Source: JADHLJ01 sp038118725
GTDB taxonomy: Bacteria; Pseudomonadota; Alphaproteobacteria; Thalassobaculales; Thalassobaculaceae
Assembly (NCBI GenBank): GCA_038118725.1
Contig: JAYOIK010000023.1
Span: forward strand, 1 to 64,000
DNA length: 64,000 bases
Direction of reading: 5' to 3'
The notes below the pieces were generated by a model that did no database searches, was not told the DNA's origin, and saw only the letters and a list, made by a program, of their open reading frames with translations. Positions within the stretch are counted from its first letter, which is position 1, and each line of letters opens with the position of its first letter. This document shows positions 26,881 to 35,398 of this stretch, piece by piece. The position numbers were made by a program, and so were the translations under genes.

Positions 26881-28185
26881 ATGTGGCCAGCCGAAACCTC
26901 GAATTCTGCCGGGATCTTTGCCCGCGCGAAACAAGTTCTGCCCGGCGGAATCTCGCGTCTGCTGACCTGGGTTGATCCCTATCCGATCTATGCCAAGCGC
27001 GGCGTCGGCGCCTATATCGAGGATGTCGACGGCACGCGCCGCCTTGACCTGATGAACAATTTCGCCTCGCTGATCCACGGTCACGCCTATCCGCCGGTCG
27101 TCGAAGCGGTCGGCGAGGCAATCGCCAACGGATCATGCTTCGCCTTCCCGACCGAGCTCGAGATCCAGCTCGCGGAACTGCTATGCAATCGCATCGACGC
27201 CACCGAAAAGGTCCGGTTCTGCAATAGCGGCACCGAGGCGGTGATGATCGCGCTGAAGGCGGCGCGGGCACGGACCGGACGGCACCGGATCGCCAAGATC
27301 GAGGGCGCCTATCACGGCATGTATGACCACGCCGAGGTCAGCCTCGATTCAACACCGGAAAATTGGGGCAACACGCCGGCATCGACACCGCATGTCCACG
27401 GCACCCCGCCCGCCGTTCTGGAAGACACGCTGGTCCTGCCGCTCAATCAACCGGAAGAAGCGGCGCGACTGGTCAAGGCGAACGCCGATACCCTGGCGGC
27501 GATCCTGATCGATCCGGTACCGACCCAGATCGGCATGATAGAGATGCAGCCGGACTTTATCGCCGCGATTCAGGCGGCGGCACACGAGATCGGCGCGCTG
27601 ATCATCATCGACGAGGTCATCGCCTTTCGCCTCGGCTATCACGGGGCACAGGCGCGGTTCGGTATCCAACCGGATCTTTCGACCTTCGCCAAGATCATAG
27701 GCGGCGGCTATCCCGTCGGCGCGATTACCGGCACAGAGGACGCGATGGCCGTGTTCAGCCACGAGGACGGCGCGCCGTTGAACCCGTCAAGCGGCACCTT
27801 CACCGGCAATCCGGTCAGCATGGCCGCGGGTCTGGCGACCATGACGGCGATGACACCGGGGGTCTATACCCGGCTCGAAACCATGGGAGAGCGCGCGCGG
27901 GCCGGGCTGCGCCAAGCGTTCGAAAGCACCGGTCGCCCAGGCCAGGTGACTGGCGTCGGCGCGATGTTCCAGATCCATTTCCACGACCGCCCGATGACCG
28001 ACTACCGAAGCGCGTTCACCGCCCCGGCGGAACAGGCGACCGCTAAACGCGTGCATCGTGGCATGCTCGATCGCGGATATATTCTCTCGCCACGTTGTTC
28101 CGGCTTCCTCTCGTCGGTCATGACGGATGGCGAAATCGACGGGTTGGGCCAAGCCTTCGCGGATACGCTTCGAGATCTTCAATGA
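26881..28185 (+). CDS. Class III PLP-dependent aminotransferase, glutamate-1-semialdehyde aminomutase-like
   Basis: A 434-residue fold-type I aminotransferase. The PLP lysine is Lys 271 in FAKIIGGGYPVG, the PLP-nitrogen aspartate is Asp 244 in IIIDEV, and the phosphate-cup motif is CNSGTEAVM. Overall pattern and length resemble HemL and its catabolic paralogues; the substrate-channel segments differ enough that heme synthesis is not assumed. The ATG at 26881 with AGGGGA upstream is preferred over the TTG-led extension to 26824. It overlaps the next gene by four bases, so the pair is coupled. Confidence 0.87.
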   Translation: MWPAETSNSAGIFARAKQVLPGGISRLLTWVDPYPIYAKRGVGAYIEDVDGTRRLDLMNNFASLIHGHAYPPVVEAVGEAIANGSCFAFPTELEIQLAELLCNRIDATEKVRFCNSGTEAVMIALKAARARTGRHRIAKIEGAYHGMYDHAEVSLDSTPENWGNTPASTPHVHGTPPAVLEDTLVLPLNQPEEAARLVKANADTLAAILIDPVPTQIGMIEMQPDFIAAIQAAAHEIGALIIIDEVIAFRLGYHGAQARFGIQPDLSTFAKIIGGGYPVGAITGTEDAMAVFSHEDGAPLNPSSGTFTGNPVSMAAGLATMTAMTPGVYTRLETMGERARAGLRQAFESTGRPGQVTGVGAMFQIHFHDRPMTDYRSAFTAPAEQATAKRVHRGMLDRGYILSPRCSGFLSSVMTDGEIDGLGQAFADTLRDLQ

Positions 28186-28802
28186 ACCAGGAAATCGCCC
28201 AACGTCGCGACGGTCCAGTCGACGCGACAACCACCTTGATTTTGGCGCATGGCGCCGGGGCGCCGATGGACGCTCCATTCATGGACACCATCGCGACGGG
28301 CGTCGCCGAGGCCGGTATTGCCGTCATCCGGTTTGAGTTTCCCTACATGGCGCGCCGCCGCGAGGACGGCAAACGGCGCCCGCCCGACCGCCAGCCGGTG
28401 CTGTTGGACACCTGGCGGACGATGTTCTCGTCCGTCATCTGCACGCGTGTCGCTATCGGCGGCAAATCCATGGGTGGACGGATGGCCTCGCTGATCGCCG
28501 ACGAGGTCGGCGCGGCGGGCCTGGTGTGCCTGGGCTATCCCTTTCACCCTCCGGGCAAGCCCGACCGACTTCGCACCGAGCATCTGGCGACGATGAAAAC
28601 ACCGACACTTATCCTCCAAGGCGAACGAGATCCGTTCGGCGCCAAGGCGGAGGTCGACGGGTATGACCTAGCGGATTCAATCGCGGTTCAATGGTTGGGC
28701 GACGGTAATCACGACCTCGCGCCGCGCAAGAAGTCGGGGCGAACCCACGAGCAAAATCTCGCCGAGGCGATCGCGGGGATTGTCGGTTTCCTGGAAAGCT
28801 GA
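28182..28802 (+). CDS. Small alpha/beta hydrolase, KANL3/Tex30-type
   Basis: A 206-residue hydrolase with the oxyanion motif LAHGAGAPMDAPFM, the nucleophile elbow GGKSMGGR (Ser 96), an aspartate in LQGERDPFG and a histidine in DGNHDLAPR. That order and spacing match bacterial relatives of the Tex30/KANL3 family of unknown substrate. Its ATG overlaps the stop of the preceding aminotransferase gene (ATGA), which implies a shared job. It converges with the CoA-transferase gene ending at 28842. Confidence 0.85.
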   Translation: MNQEIAQRRDGPVDATTTLILAHGAGAPMDAPFMDTIATGVAEAGIAVIRFEFPYMARRREDGKRRPPDRQPVLLDTWRTMFSSVICTRVAIGGKSMGGRMASLIADEVGAAGLVCLGYPFHPPGKPDRLRTEHLATMKTPTLILQGERDPFGAKAEVDGYDLADSIAVQWLGDGNHDLAPRKKSGRTHEQNLAEAIAGIVGFLES

Positions 28803-28841
28803 CACGTGAATATGCAGCGGGACGACGATCCCACGTCCCTG

Positions 28842-31175
28842 TCATCCGCCCCGAAGTTGTGTCGGCGCGAAACTCACCACGCCTTCGTCTATCAATCGTC
28901 GATATTCCTCATCACGAACGCCGAGCAGCCCGGTCAGGACCGTTTCGCTATCGCCGCCGAGAAATGGCGCCAAACCGCGCATCGGATATCGGGCGCCGTC
29001 AAGACGCAGCGGAAGGCCGGTCTGCCGTTGACGACCGATATGCTCGCGCTCGATTTCATAATGAAACGACCGCGCCCGCAGATGCGCGTCCTCCGTCACC
29101 TGATCCATCCAAAGCAACGGCGCCGCCGCCACGCCGGCCGCTTGAAGGATCTCGGCGGCTTTCGGGCCATCGCGGGTTCGGGTCCAGCGAGAAATCTCGG
29201 CCTCGATCTCATCCTCAATGGCCCGACGTGCCTCAAGGTGTGATAACCCCGCCCAATCCCGTCGCCCGAGTGTTTCAGCGAGACCATGCCAGGCTCGCGG
29301 GCTCGAGACGGTGATCGCGATCCAGCGATCCTCGCCGGCGCTGGGAAACACCCCGTGCGGTACCATCGAGGGATGACGGTTACCGCGCCGGTCCGGCTCA
29401 TGGCCGGTAGCCTGGCGGATCAGGAGCGCGGGGGTGGTAAACGGCAACATCGCCTCGATTTGTGTGTTGTTGATCCACTGTCCCTCTCCGGTCCGGCGGC
29501 GATGAAACAGCGCCGTCAGCACCGAGGCCGCTCCGTATATCCCGCCGATCGGGTCGCCATAGGCGATATGCGCCATGGTCGGCGGCCATTCGGGACGTCC
29601 AGCGAAACTCGGAATGCCCGACCCTTGCTCCAAAACCGATCCATAGGCGCGGGTATCCGACCAGACATTGCCGTCTCCAAACGCCGACATCGACAGCATG
29701 ATCAGATCATCCCGCTTAGCCGCGAGATCCGCGTAACCGAGCCCTAACCGCGCCATAACGCCGGCGGCCTGGTTTTCCACCACCACGTCACTTCGAGAGA
29801 CCAGAGCGCGGGCCAATTCGCGGCCTTCGGCGTTGGTCAGATCCAGGCTGACGCTTTGCTTGCCGCGGTTGAGCATCGAGAAGCGCTCGCTACGTTCGAA
29901 TTGCTTGTCGGCGATCGCTTGCGGCGACCAATCCACGTGACGCCACCAGTCGGGATAGCGTCCGGCCTCGATCTTGATCACCTCGGCGCCGAAATCCGCA
30001 AGCATCCGCGTGGTCAATGGTCCAGCCCAGCCCATCGAGAAATCCGCCACTCGGATACCAACCAGCGGCGCGTCGGCGGCCGTATCACTCTCCGGCAACG
30101 CTAAATCCGATATCGCGGAGGGCGCATCGAGATCCAGACGAGACGGCGTCTTCTCCAAACGAAACGGTGTGCGCGGGATACGATAGGTCTTGCCGCCGAC
30201 CTCGAATTCGGCGAGGGAGTTCCGCGCGTTGAAGACGGGATGCTCAAGGATCCCGATCGCGTTCGGCACCACGACCATCGGCACCTTGGCCTCGCGACCG
30301 AGCGCCACCCATTCCTCCGCCGTCTTGCGTGGAAAGCGCGTGTCGAAGGCCGCCTCCATCCGGTCACCGTGCGGATAGCGGGTCCGCTGCGGGGCGAGAT
30401 CCGGGTCGTCGATGAATTCCGGCAGGCCGATAATGGTACAGAACGCGCGCCATTGCGCCGGGGTGAGCGGGGTGATCCCGATCCACCCTTCCTTGCAACG
30501 ATGGATACTCACCGGGCTGGTCGGCACGAAGCGGTTCACGCCGATCCTGGGTACCGGCTTGCCCATGGAGGCCGTCTGGCAGATCTGAAGATCCGCGTTG
30601 ATCAGGATGGCTTCCAGAATACTGACCTCGAAATGCAATGGGGCTCGGCGCCGTCCCCCGATCAGAGCCGAAAGCCCCGCGCAATAGGCCGACAAGCCGC
30701 CGATCAGTGCCGCCTGATGCTCACCCGGAAAGCAAGGCGGTCCCTCGACCGGGCCGACGGGCTGAACCAAGCCGGCCAAGGCCTGAACAACGAGATCACC
30801 GCCCGACCATTTCGCGTAGGGACCATCCAGACCGAACCAGCTGATATCGAGGGTAGCGATGCCCGGGTTGGGAAGGCCGCTCGGACGCCCCGCCGCCTCG
30901 CCCAGGATCAACAGGTCAAACTCATCCGCGACCGCCGTATCGCGGGCCCGCGTTTTGCCGGCGTTCAGATAGTCGAGATAAAGACCGCGGGTCGACGCCG
31001 CCTCGGGGTCGAGCAAGGTATCCGCGAGGGGATCACCGCCCTCCGGCTCGAGCCGCGCGACCGTGGCGCCCATATCGGCGAATAGCTTGGCGCAATAGCC
31101 GCCCGCGACACCGCCGCCAATCTCAAGCACGCGAACACCGGCCAGCGACGCGCCGTCTCGTTCAACACCGATCAT
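28842..31175 (-). CDS. Tandem class III CoA-transferase (CaiB/BaiF), fused double-domain
   Basis: A 777-residue protein made of two CaiB/BaiF domains in one chain: about 1-340 and 370-777. Each begins with the family start (LAGVRVLEIGGGVAGGYCAK and LVGIRVADFSMGWAGPL). Class III enzymes move CoA between acids through an acyl-enzyme aspartate. At the matching positions both halves carry Glu (Glu 188 in VSILEAI, Glu 574 in NTQIEAM). The usual intertwined homodimer could here be an internal pseudo-dimer. It is last in a minus-strand series with VOC, PPOX, MmgE/PrpD and hydrolase genes. The substrate is unknown. Confidence 0.88.
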   Translation of the reverse strand: MIGVERDGASLAGVRVLEIGGGVAGGYCAKLFADMGATVARLEPEGGDPLADTLLDPEAASTRGLYLDYLNAGKTRARDTAVADEFDLLILGEAAGRPSGLPNPGIATLDISWFGLDGPYAKWSGGDLVVQALAGLVQPVGPVEGPPCFPGEHQAALIGGLSAYCAGLSALIGGRRRAPLHFEVSILEAILINADLQICQTASMGKPVPRIGVNRFVPTSPVSIHRCKEGWIGITPLTPAQWRAFCTIIGLPEFIDDPDLAPQRTRYPHGDRMEAAFDTRFPRKTAEEWVALGREAKVPMVVVPNAIGILEHPVFNARNSLAEFEVGGKTYRIPRTPFRLEKTPSRLDLDAPSAISDLALPESDTAADAPLVGIRVADFSMGWAGPLTTRMLADFGAEVIKIEAGRYPDWWRHVDWSPQAIADKQFERSERFSMLNRGKQSVSLDLTNAEGRELARALVSRSDVVVENQAAGVMARLGLGYADLAAKRDDLIMLSMSAFGDGNVWSDTRAYGSVLEQGSGIPSFAGRPEWPPTMAHIAYGDPIGGIYGAASVLTALFHRRRTGEGQWINNTQIEAMLPFTTPALLIRQATGHEPDRRGNRHPSMVPHGVFPSAGEDRWIAITVSSPRAWHGLAETLGRRDWAGLSHLEARRAIEDEIEAEISRWTRTRDGPKAAEILQAAGVAAAPLLWMDQVTEDAHLRARSFHYEIEREHIGRQRQTGLPLRLDGARYPMRGLAPFLGGDSETVLTGLLGVRDEEYRRLIDEGVVSFAPTQLRGG

Positions 31176-31213
31176 TCATTCTCCGAGTACCAGCGCCGCT
31201 TCACCTCTGGGAC

Positions 31214-31633
31214 TCAGCCCGGATCTTGCTGCAGCTCGATGACATTACCGAAAGGATCCTCGAAGAAAACCTGATCCGACCCGCGGCCGACAAGACCCTC
31301 GTAGACCCAGAATTCGATGCCTCGATTTTCGAGTTCGCTCCGAGCCGCGTCGAGGTCGCGTACCGCGAAGGCCAGATGCTGACGCGTTGGGTCGTGTTTC
31401 TCGGATCGAGCCGCCGGAGACATGCCCTCGGCCCCCATGATGTGAATCTGCTGGCTCCGGTCCCCATCCTTCAGATTGACCCAGAAACCCGGGATCGAGG
31501 GAATGTGTGGGCGTTCCGCGTCCTTCTGCAGACCAAGCAAATCCCCGTAGAACTCATTGGCCCGCGTCACAGCCTCCTCGGTCGGGTCAACGCGAATCCC
31601 CGCGTGCATGAGCTGTGTTATCTCAATCGCCAT
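31214..31633 (-). CDS. VOC superfamily (glyoxalase/dioxygenase-like) protein
   Basis: A 139-residue single-module vicinal-oxygen-chelate protein. It has the repeated beta-alpha-beta-beta-beta pattern, a metal-type His near 10 (LMHAGIRV), a His in TRQHLAFAVRDLD and a Glu in GNVIELQQ. It could be a lyase, isomerase or dioxygenase. It lies 38 bases upstream of the CoA-transferase and 27 bases downstream of the PPOX gene, on the same strand. Confidence 0.85.
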   Translation of the reverse strand: MAIEITQLMHAGIRVDPTEEAVTRANEFYGDLLGLQKDAERPHIPSIPGFWVNLKDGDRSQQIHIMGAEGMSPAARSEKHDPTRQHLAFAVRDLDAARSELENRGIEFWVYEGLVGRGSDQVFFEDPFGNVIELQQDPG

Positions 31634-31660
31634 TGCCTTGCCCTTCTTGCAGCCAACCGC

Positions 31661-32188
31661 CTAGGCGGGTTTTCCGAACGTCGCGATACGGTCGATCCGG
31701 CAGATGAAAAGAACCCGTTTTTCATCGATCTTGGGATCCCTCAGCCCATAGGGCGGCTCGGCGCCGGTGTACTTCGTCCAGATCTTGTCCAACTGTTCTG
31801 TGACCCGCTCGCCGCCGGCTTCCCATTCACGCTGCTCTTCCTCGACCGTGCAGCGGATCTGCACCCAGTGATAGGGATTGTCGGGATTGACGATCAGAAT
31901 GGTGAGTTGCGGGTTCTTGCGGATCCACTCGCACTTGCTGCGATGCGAAGCGGTATTCACGAGGATCTTGTCACCCTCGTAGTCAAACCACATGGGGGTC
32001 AGGCTTGGCCGGCCATCCGGTGCGATGACTCCCAGCGTGATGGTGATCGGGCGGTCCAGCAGGTCCTTGTGAATCGGATCGAGATCATCGAGGCTCGCGG
32101 CCTTGCGCCGTTCCCCCACGGTGAATTGGCCTTCCTGCAGGCCGTCGGCGACATCCTTGAACTTGGTGATGGAAAACTCTCCGGCCAT
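31661..32188 (-). CDS. PPOX-class flavin/F420-binding split-barrel protein
   Basis: A 175-residue protein of the pyridoxamine-phosphate-oxidase-like split-barrel fold. ITITLGVIAPDGRPSLTPMW, the GDKILVNTASHRSK strand pair and NPQLTILIVNPDNPYHWVQI are typical. Members bind FMN or F420 and reduce or oxidise small molecules. Which cofactor is used here cannot be read from sequence alone. The ATG at 32188 is followed by AGEFSITKF. It is co-oriented with VOC and CoA-transferase. Confidence 0.82.
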   Translation of the reverse strand: MAGEFSITKFKDVADGLQEGQFTVGERRKAASLDDLDPIHKDLLDRPITITLGVIAPDGRPSLTPMWFDYEGDKILVNTASHRSKCEWIRKNPQLTILIVNPDNPYHWVQIRCTVEEEQREWEAGGERVTEQLDKIWTKYTGAEPPYGLRDPKIDEKRVLFICRIDRIATFGKPA

Positions 32189-32344
32189 CCTTATTCTCCC
32201 TCATGAATCGTTCTCGCCTCGCGCGATCATGCCGGTCCCGAGTTTGGGCCGTGGTCGATTTGACTGGCAAGCGTGACCAGCGGTGATCTTCCCCTAAGAG
32301 CATATGGCAACACACTCGTGCTCCCGAGTGTCACCGAGCCGGGG

Positions 32345-33706
32345 TCAATTCACGGTGGGCCGCGCGTGGGCGAGCAGGGCGCCGGCGTCCTCCGACTGGT
32401 CCAGACGCCAGATCGCGTCGATCAATTTTTCCGCGTCACCGCAGGTCGGGGATTTCTCCGCGACTAGCACGCGGAATTTTTCCTCCAGCTCCGCGTCGGT
32501 GAGCGGACGCTTATCGGTGCCGCGAGCATGATCGACGACGACTTCGTGCTCGGTGCCGTTCTTCAACGTCGCCACGAGCCGAACCCCGGGCACCGCGCCG
32601 TCCGGATCATCGACCAGACGCACGGCCCCGCGAAGCGCGAGGGTCGCCGGATCATTGACCGCCGCGTCCGTGAAGGCGGCGAGGCCTGGCTTGCCACGCA
32701 GCAAGGTGATCGCCACCGCGTGCTGGGCACTGACCTGGGATTCCCGCCCGGTCGCGACATCCGGTCGGTCCGCCCGTTGACGCAACAGCGGATGACCGAG
32801 CAGGGTGATCGAAGCGATGGACTCCACCGGAGCGAGGCCTTTGTCACGCAGCTCCAGGCAGGCATCGATCACCGCGTTCAGGACGATCCCGCAGGGATAG
32901 GGCTTGTGGATATTGGAGAGCGCTTCCCAACGACTTCCCAATCCCTCGGTGACTTCGTCCATGGCGGGAGCGTCCCCCGTCACATTGAGAAAACCGCGGA
33001 TCCCCTCCAAGGGCGCGGCGGGCCCGTCATGGCCGCGCCTGGCGAGGTCGGCCGCGAGCAGGCCGCCACGCGCCGCGCCGCCGACGCCAATGCTCTTGGC
33101 CATGAAGCCGAGGGTTTCGACCAGCCCGGATGCCTGGGCCGAGGCGTTGCCGAGCGCCCAAACCAGCCGGTCGGCATCCAACCCCAGAATCTTGCCCACC
33201 GCCAGCGCCGCGCCGAACACCCCGCAAGTCGAGGTGATATGCCAACCGCGCGCATAGTGGCCCGGCGAGACCGCGTTGCCGATCCGGCATGTCGCCTCGA
33301 TCCCCAGCGCCAGGGCATGCAGCAGATCCTGGCCCCTGACCCCTCGCGTCTCCGACAGAGCCAACAAGGCCGGCGCGATCGGGGCGGCGGGATGGATCAC
33401 CGTACGCAGATGGGTGTCGTCGAAATCATGAACATTCGCCGCCGCCGCGTTGATGAAGGCCGCGGTCAAGGGGTCGACCCGTTCCACGCGCCCAATCAAG
33501 CTCGCCTTGCCGGTCGCGCCGAAATCCCGGAACGACGCCAGACTGATCTCCAGCGCCTCGTCGCCACATCCCGCGAAGGCGGTGGCAAAACAGTTGAGGA
33601 GCGACCGTTTGGCCTCGTGCCTGACTAAGTCCGGCATCTCCTCCCAGCGCGAAGCCGCCACGAAGGCCGCGAGCGTCTCGGATACGCCCGCCGACGCGCC
33701 CGCCAT
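32345..33706 (-). CDS. MmgE/PrpD family protein (2-methylcitrate dehydratase-like)
   Basis: A 453-residue member of the MmgE/PrpD family, whose known members dehydrate 2-methylcitrate, cis-trans isomerise aconitate or act on itaconate-like acids. Family segments seen are HDFDDTHLRTVIHP near 92-105, the GIEATCRIGNA helix, the HITSTCGVFGAALA stretch and the KPYPCGIVLNAVID motif. Its ATG shares a base with the stop of the hydrolase upstream (TGATG). The 156-base gap to the next gene downstream is unremarkable. The real substrate is not known. Confidence 0.88.
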   Translation of the reverse strand: MAGASAGVSETLAAFVAASRWEEMPDLVRHEAKRSLLNCFATAFAGCGDEALEISLASFRDFGATGKASLIGRVERVDPLTAAFINAAAANVHDFDDTHLRTVIHPAAPIAPALLALSETRGVRGQDLLHALALGIEATCRIGNAVSPGHYARGWHITSTCGVFGAALAVGKILGLDADRLVWALGNASAQASGLVETLGFMAKSIGVGGAARGGLLAADLARRGHDGPAAPLEGIRGFLNVTGDAPAMDEVTEGLGSRWEALSNIHKPYPCGIVLNAVIDACLELRDKGLAPVESIASITLLGHPLLRQRADRPDVATGRESQVSAQHAVAITLLRGKPGLAAFTDAAVNDPATLALRGAVRLVDDPDGAVPGVRLVATLKNGTEHEVVVDHARGTDKRPLTDAELEEKFRVLVAEKSPTCGDAEKLIDAIWRLDQSEDAGALLAHARPTVN

Positions 33707-34578
33707 CAGACTTTCTCCGCGAAGAATTCAAGCAACCGCCGGTTCAATCGATCCGGCGCCTCCTCCGGAATGAAATGGCCACATTCCTCGAAAACCTCGG
33801 ACTGAACATTGGTCGCGACGCGGCGAAGCGACTCGCCGGCCTGCGCGCCTCGACCGCGTCCATGCGGATAGCTGACCCCGCCGCCGATCGCCAGTACCGG
33901 CATCGGCAGTTTGAAGCGCGCGATATTCTCCGCGTTCTCGCGCGCGTCGCGGAGCATTTCGCGATAGTACGAAAACCCGGCCCGCATCGCGCCGGGCTGG
34001 GTATAGGTCCGCAGATATTCGGCCAGATCGTCCTCGGTAATCGCGTCGGGCCGATAAGCAAACGTGCGGTAGAACCAGGCGAGATAGATCTCCTCCCGTC
34101 CCTCTATCAACGCCTCGGGCAGATCCGGCGTCATGTGAAACTGATGGTGCCAGCGCCGCCCGCCCTCGGAGAAATCCCCGCCACAGCCGGGAATGGTAAC
34201 GTCCAGGATCACCAGTTTCTCGACCGCGTCCGGATGCGCCGCCGCCAACGCGTAGGCGGTCGGTCCTCCCCAATCATGGCCAACCAGCAGAAAGCGCCGG
34301 TGTCCCAGCACCTCGCTCATCAGGCGCCAAATATCATTGGCAACGGTCTTTTTGTCATAACCGGAAAGCGGCCGGGAGCTATCGCCGAGGCCCCGCATAT
34401 CCGGCGCGATCACGGTATAGTGTTCCGCCAGGGCCGGAATCACGTGCCGCCACTCCCACCAGGTCTGGGGCCAGCCGTGCAGCAGCACCACGGGTGGTCC
34501 CTCTCCCGCCGTAATATAATGTAGCATCACCTCGCCCAACTCGGCGTGGTGGTGGGTGATTTCGGTGATCGGATGCAT
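33706..34578 (-). CDS. Alpha/beta hydrolase, epoxide hydrolase/haloacetate dehalogenase type
   Basis: A 290-residue alpha/beta hydrolase with an aspartate nucleophile (Asp 102 in LVGHDWGG), the oxyanion motif LLHGWPQTWWEW, and the base His 268 in EECGHFIPEEAP. The Asp nucleophile together with HGWP points to soluble epoxide hydrolase or dehalogenase chemistry rather than esterase. It is the first gene of the minus-strand set; the gap upstream (34579-35034) should hold its promoter. Coupled by overlap to the MmgE/PrpD gene. Confidence 0.87.
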   Translation of the reverse strand: MHPITEITHHHAELGEVMLHYITAGEGPPVVLLHGWPQTWWEWRHVIPALAEHYTVIAPDMRGLGDSSRPLSGYDKKTVANDIWRLMSEVLGHRRFLLVGHDWGGPTAYALAAAHPDAVEKLVILDVTIPGCGGDFSEGGRRWHHQFHMTPDLPEALIEGREEIYLAWFYRTFAYRPDAITEDDLAEYLRTYTQPGAMRAGFSYYREMLRDARENAENIARFKLPMPVLAIGGGVSYPHGRGRGAQAGESLRRVATNVQSEVFEECGHFIPEEAPDRLNRRLLEFFAEKV

Positions 34579-34773
34579 GGGGGTCTCTTTGGCGAGTTGG
34601 ATGACAGGGTTGGAGAGTAGGCTATGAGGGTGCGATGGACCAGGGGTGGTCCTTCACCTCGGCAAAAACTCGAATTCCTGGCTTTCAGGTTGTGGATTTG
34701 AGCTTTGCTAACAAGACGGTGGCCGGGGACTTTGGGATAGGGCATTTCTTCCGTTAAATGGGCATAACCAACA

Positions 34774-34800
34774 CCGTCGCCCTGGACTTGATCCAGGGCT
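34774..34800 (+). repeat. Short palindromic repeat, family A, copy 3 (left arm)
   Basis: CCGTCGCCCTGGACTTGATC followed by CAGGGCT: an 8-bp stem GCCCTGGA/TCCAGGGC around loop CTTGA, with the CGTC lead-in. It is the exact reverse complement of 34878-34904. Confidence 0.7.
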
Positions 34801-34877
34801 TCTTCCGCCTCTAGGTAGGACCGACAGATGGCTTCAATCCATGAGAACCGCCAATCGGCCACGCCGAGCGCGGCAGG

Positions 34878-34904
34878 AGCCCTGGATCAAGTCCAGGGCG
34901 ACGG
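34878..34904 (-). repeat. Short palindromic repeat, family A, copy 4 (right arm)
   Basis: Exact 27-base reverse complement of the copy at 34774-34800, with 77 bases between them. The pair could itself fold into a long cruciform. Confidence 0.7.
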
Positions 34905-34954
34905 GAACGTTGAGTAACCCCCCACCTTCTCCAAAATTTTGATAGTGTTTCCGA

Positions 34955-34977
34955 ATTATCGTGGATTTTCTGATAAT
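34955..34977 (+). promoter_or_regulatory. Inverted repeat upstream of uraH (possible operator)
   Basis: ATTATC, 11 bases, GATAAT lies within an AT-rich block, 58 bases before the uraH ATG. Symmetry and place suit a binding site for a regulator of the purine operon. No regulator gene is adjacent. Confidence 0.3.
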
Positions 34978-35034
34978 CTCGGTCATGCGACCGTCTTCTC
35001 TAGAAAAACAGTCGGACGGGTTGGGGAAAGTGCG

Positions 35035-35385
35035 ATGGGCCGCTTGACGACGCATGTGCTCGACACCGCCTTGGGCCGTCCGGCGCGTGGCGTTCGCCTT
35101 GAGCTGTTCGACCTCTCCCAGGGACGAGACCCGTTGGTCAACACCATCACGAATGATGACGGACGGTGCGACGCGCCGCTGTTGGAAGGCGATGTCTTTC
35201 ACCCCGGGCGGTACGAGCTGGTTTTTCACGCCGGTGAATACTTCCGCGCCCGAGGTATCGAACTGCCGGACCCGGCGTTTCTCGACGAGGTGGTGATCCG
35301 CTTCGGCATCGCCGAGCCGGACTCCCACTACCATGTGCCGTTGCTGCTTTCGCCCTACGGCTATTCCACCTATCGTGGAAGCTGA
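35035..35385 (+). CDS. uraH: 5-hydroxyisourate hydrolase
   Basis: A 116-residue transthyretin-related protein that hydrolyses 5-hydroxyisourate to OHCU, the step after urate oxidation. The N-terminal THVLDTALGRPA motif with its His, the GRYELVFHAGEYF segment, the HYHVPLLLSPYGYSTY stretch and the C-terminal YRGS tetrapeptide are the family signature. The ATG at 35035 follows GGGGAAAG. It is the first gene of the purine operon; xdhA begins 13 bases after its stop. Confidence 0.96.
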   Translation: MGRLTTHVLDTALGRPARGVRLELFDLSQGRDPLVNTITNDDGRCDAPLLEGDVFHPGRYELVFHAGEYFRARGIELPDPAFLDEVVIRFGIAEPDSHYHVPLLLSPYGYSTYRGS

Positions 35386-35398
35386 GGGAGGTCGGCCG

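Larger units (their letters stand above)
34579..35034. other. Divergent gap between hydrolase module and purine operon
   Basis: This 456-base gap separates two divergent units. It contains a pair of identical 27-base palindromic repeats in inverted orientation (34774-34800 and 34878-34904) and an AT-rich block near 34935-34980 with an inverted repeat. No credible gene is present. Confidence 0.5.

Noticed and set aside
26881..28185. Glutamate-1-semialdehyde aminomutase (hemL)
   Set aside because: It has the right fold and length, but differs in the segments around the active site and is coupled to a hydrolase rather than tetrapyrrole genes, so only the family is claimed.
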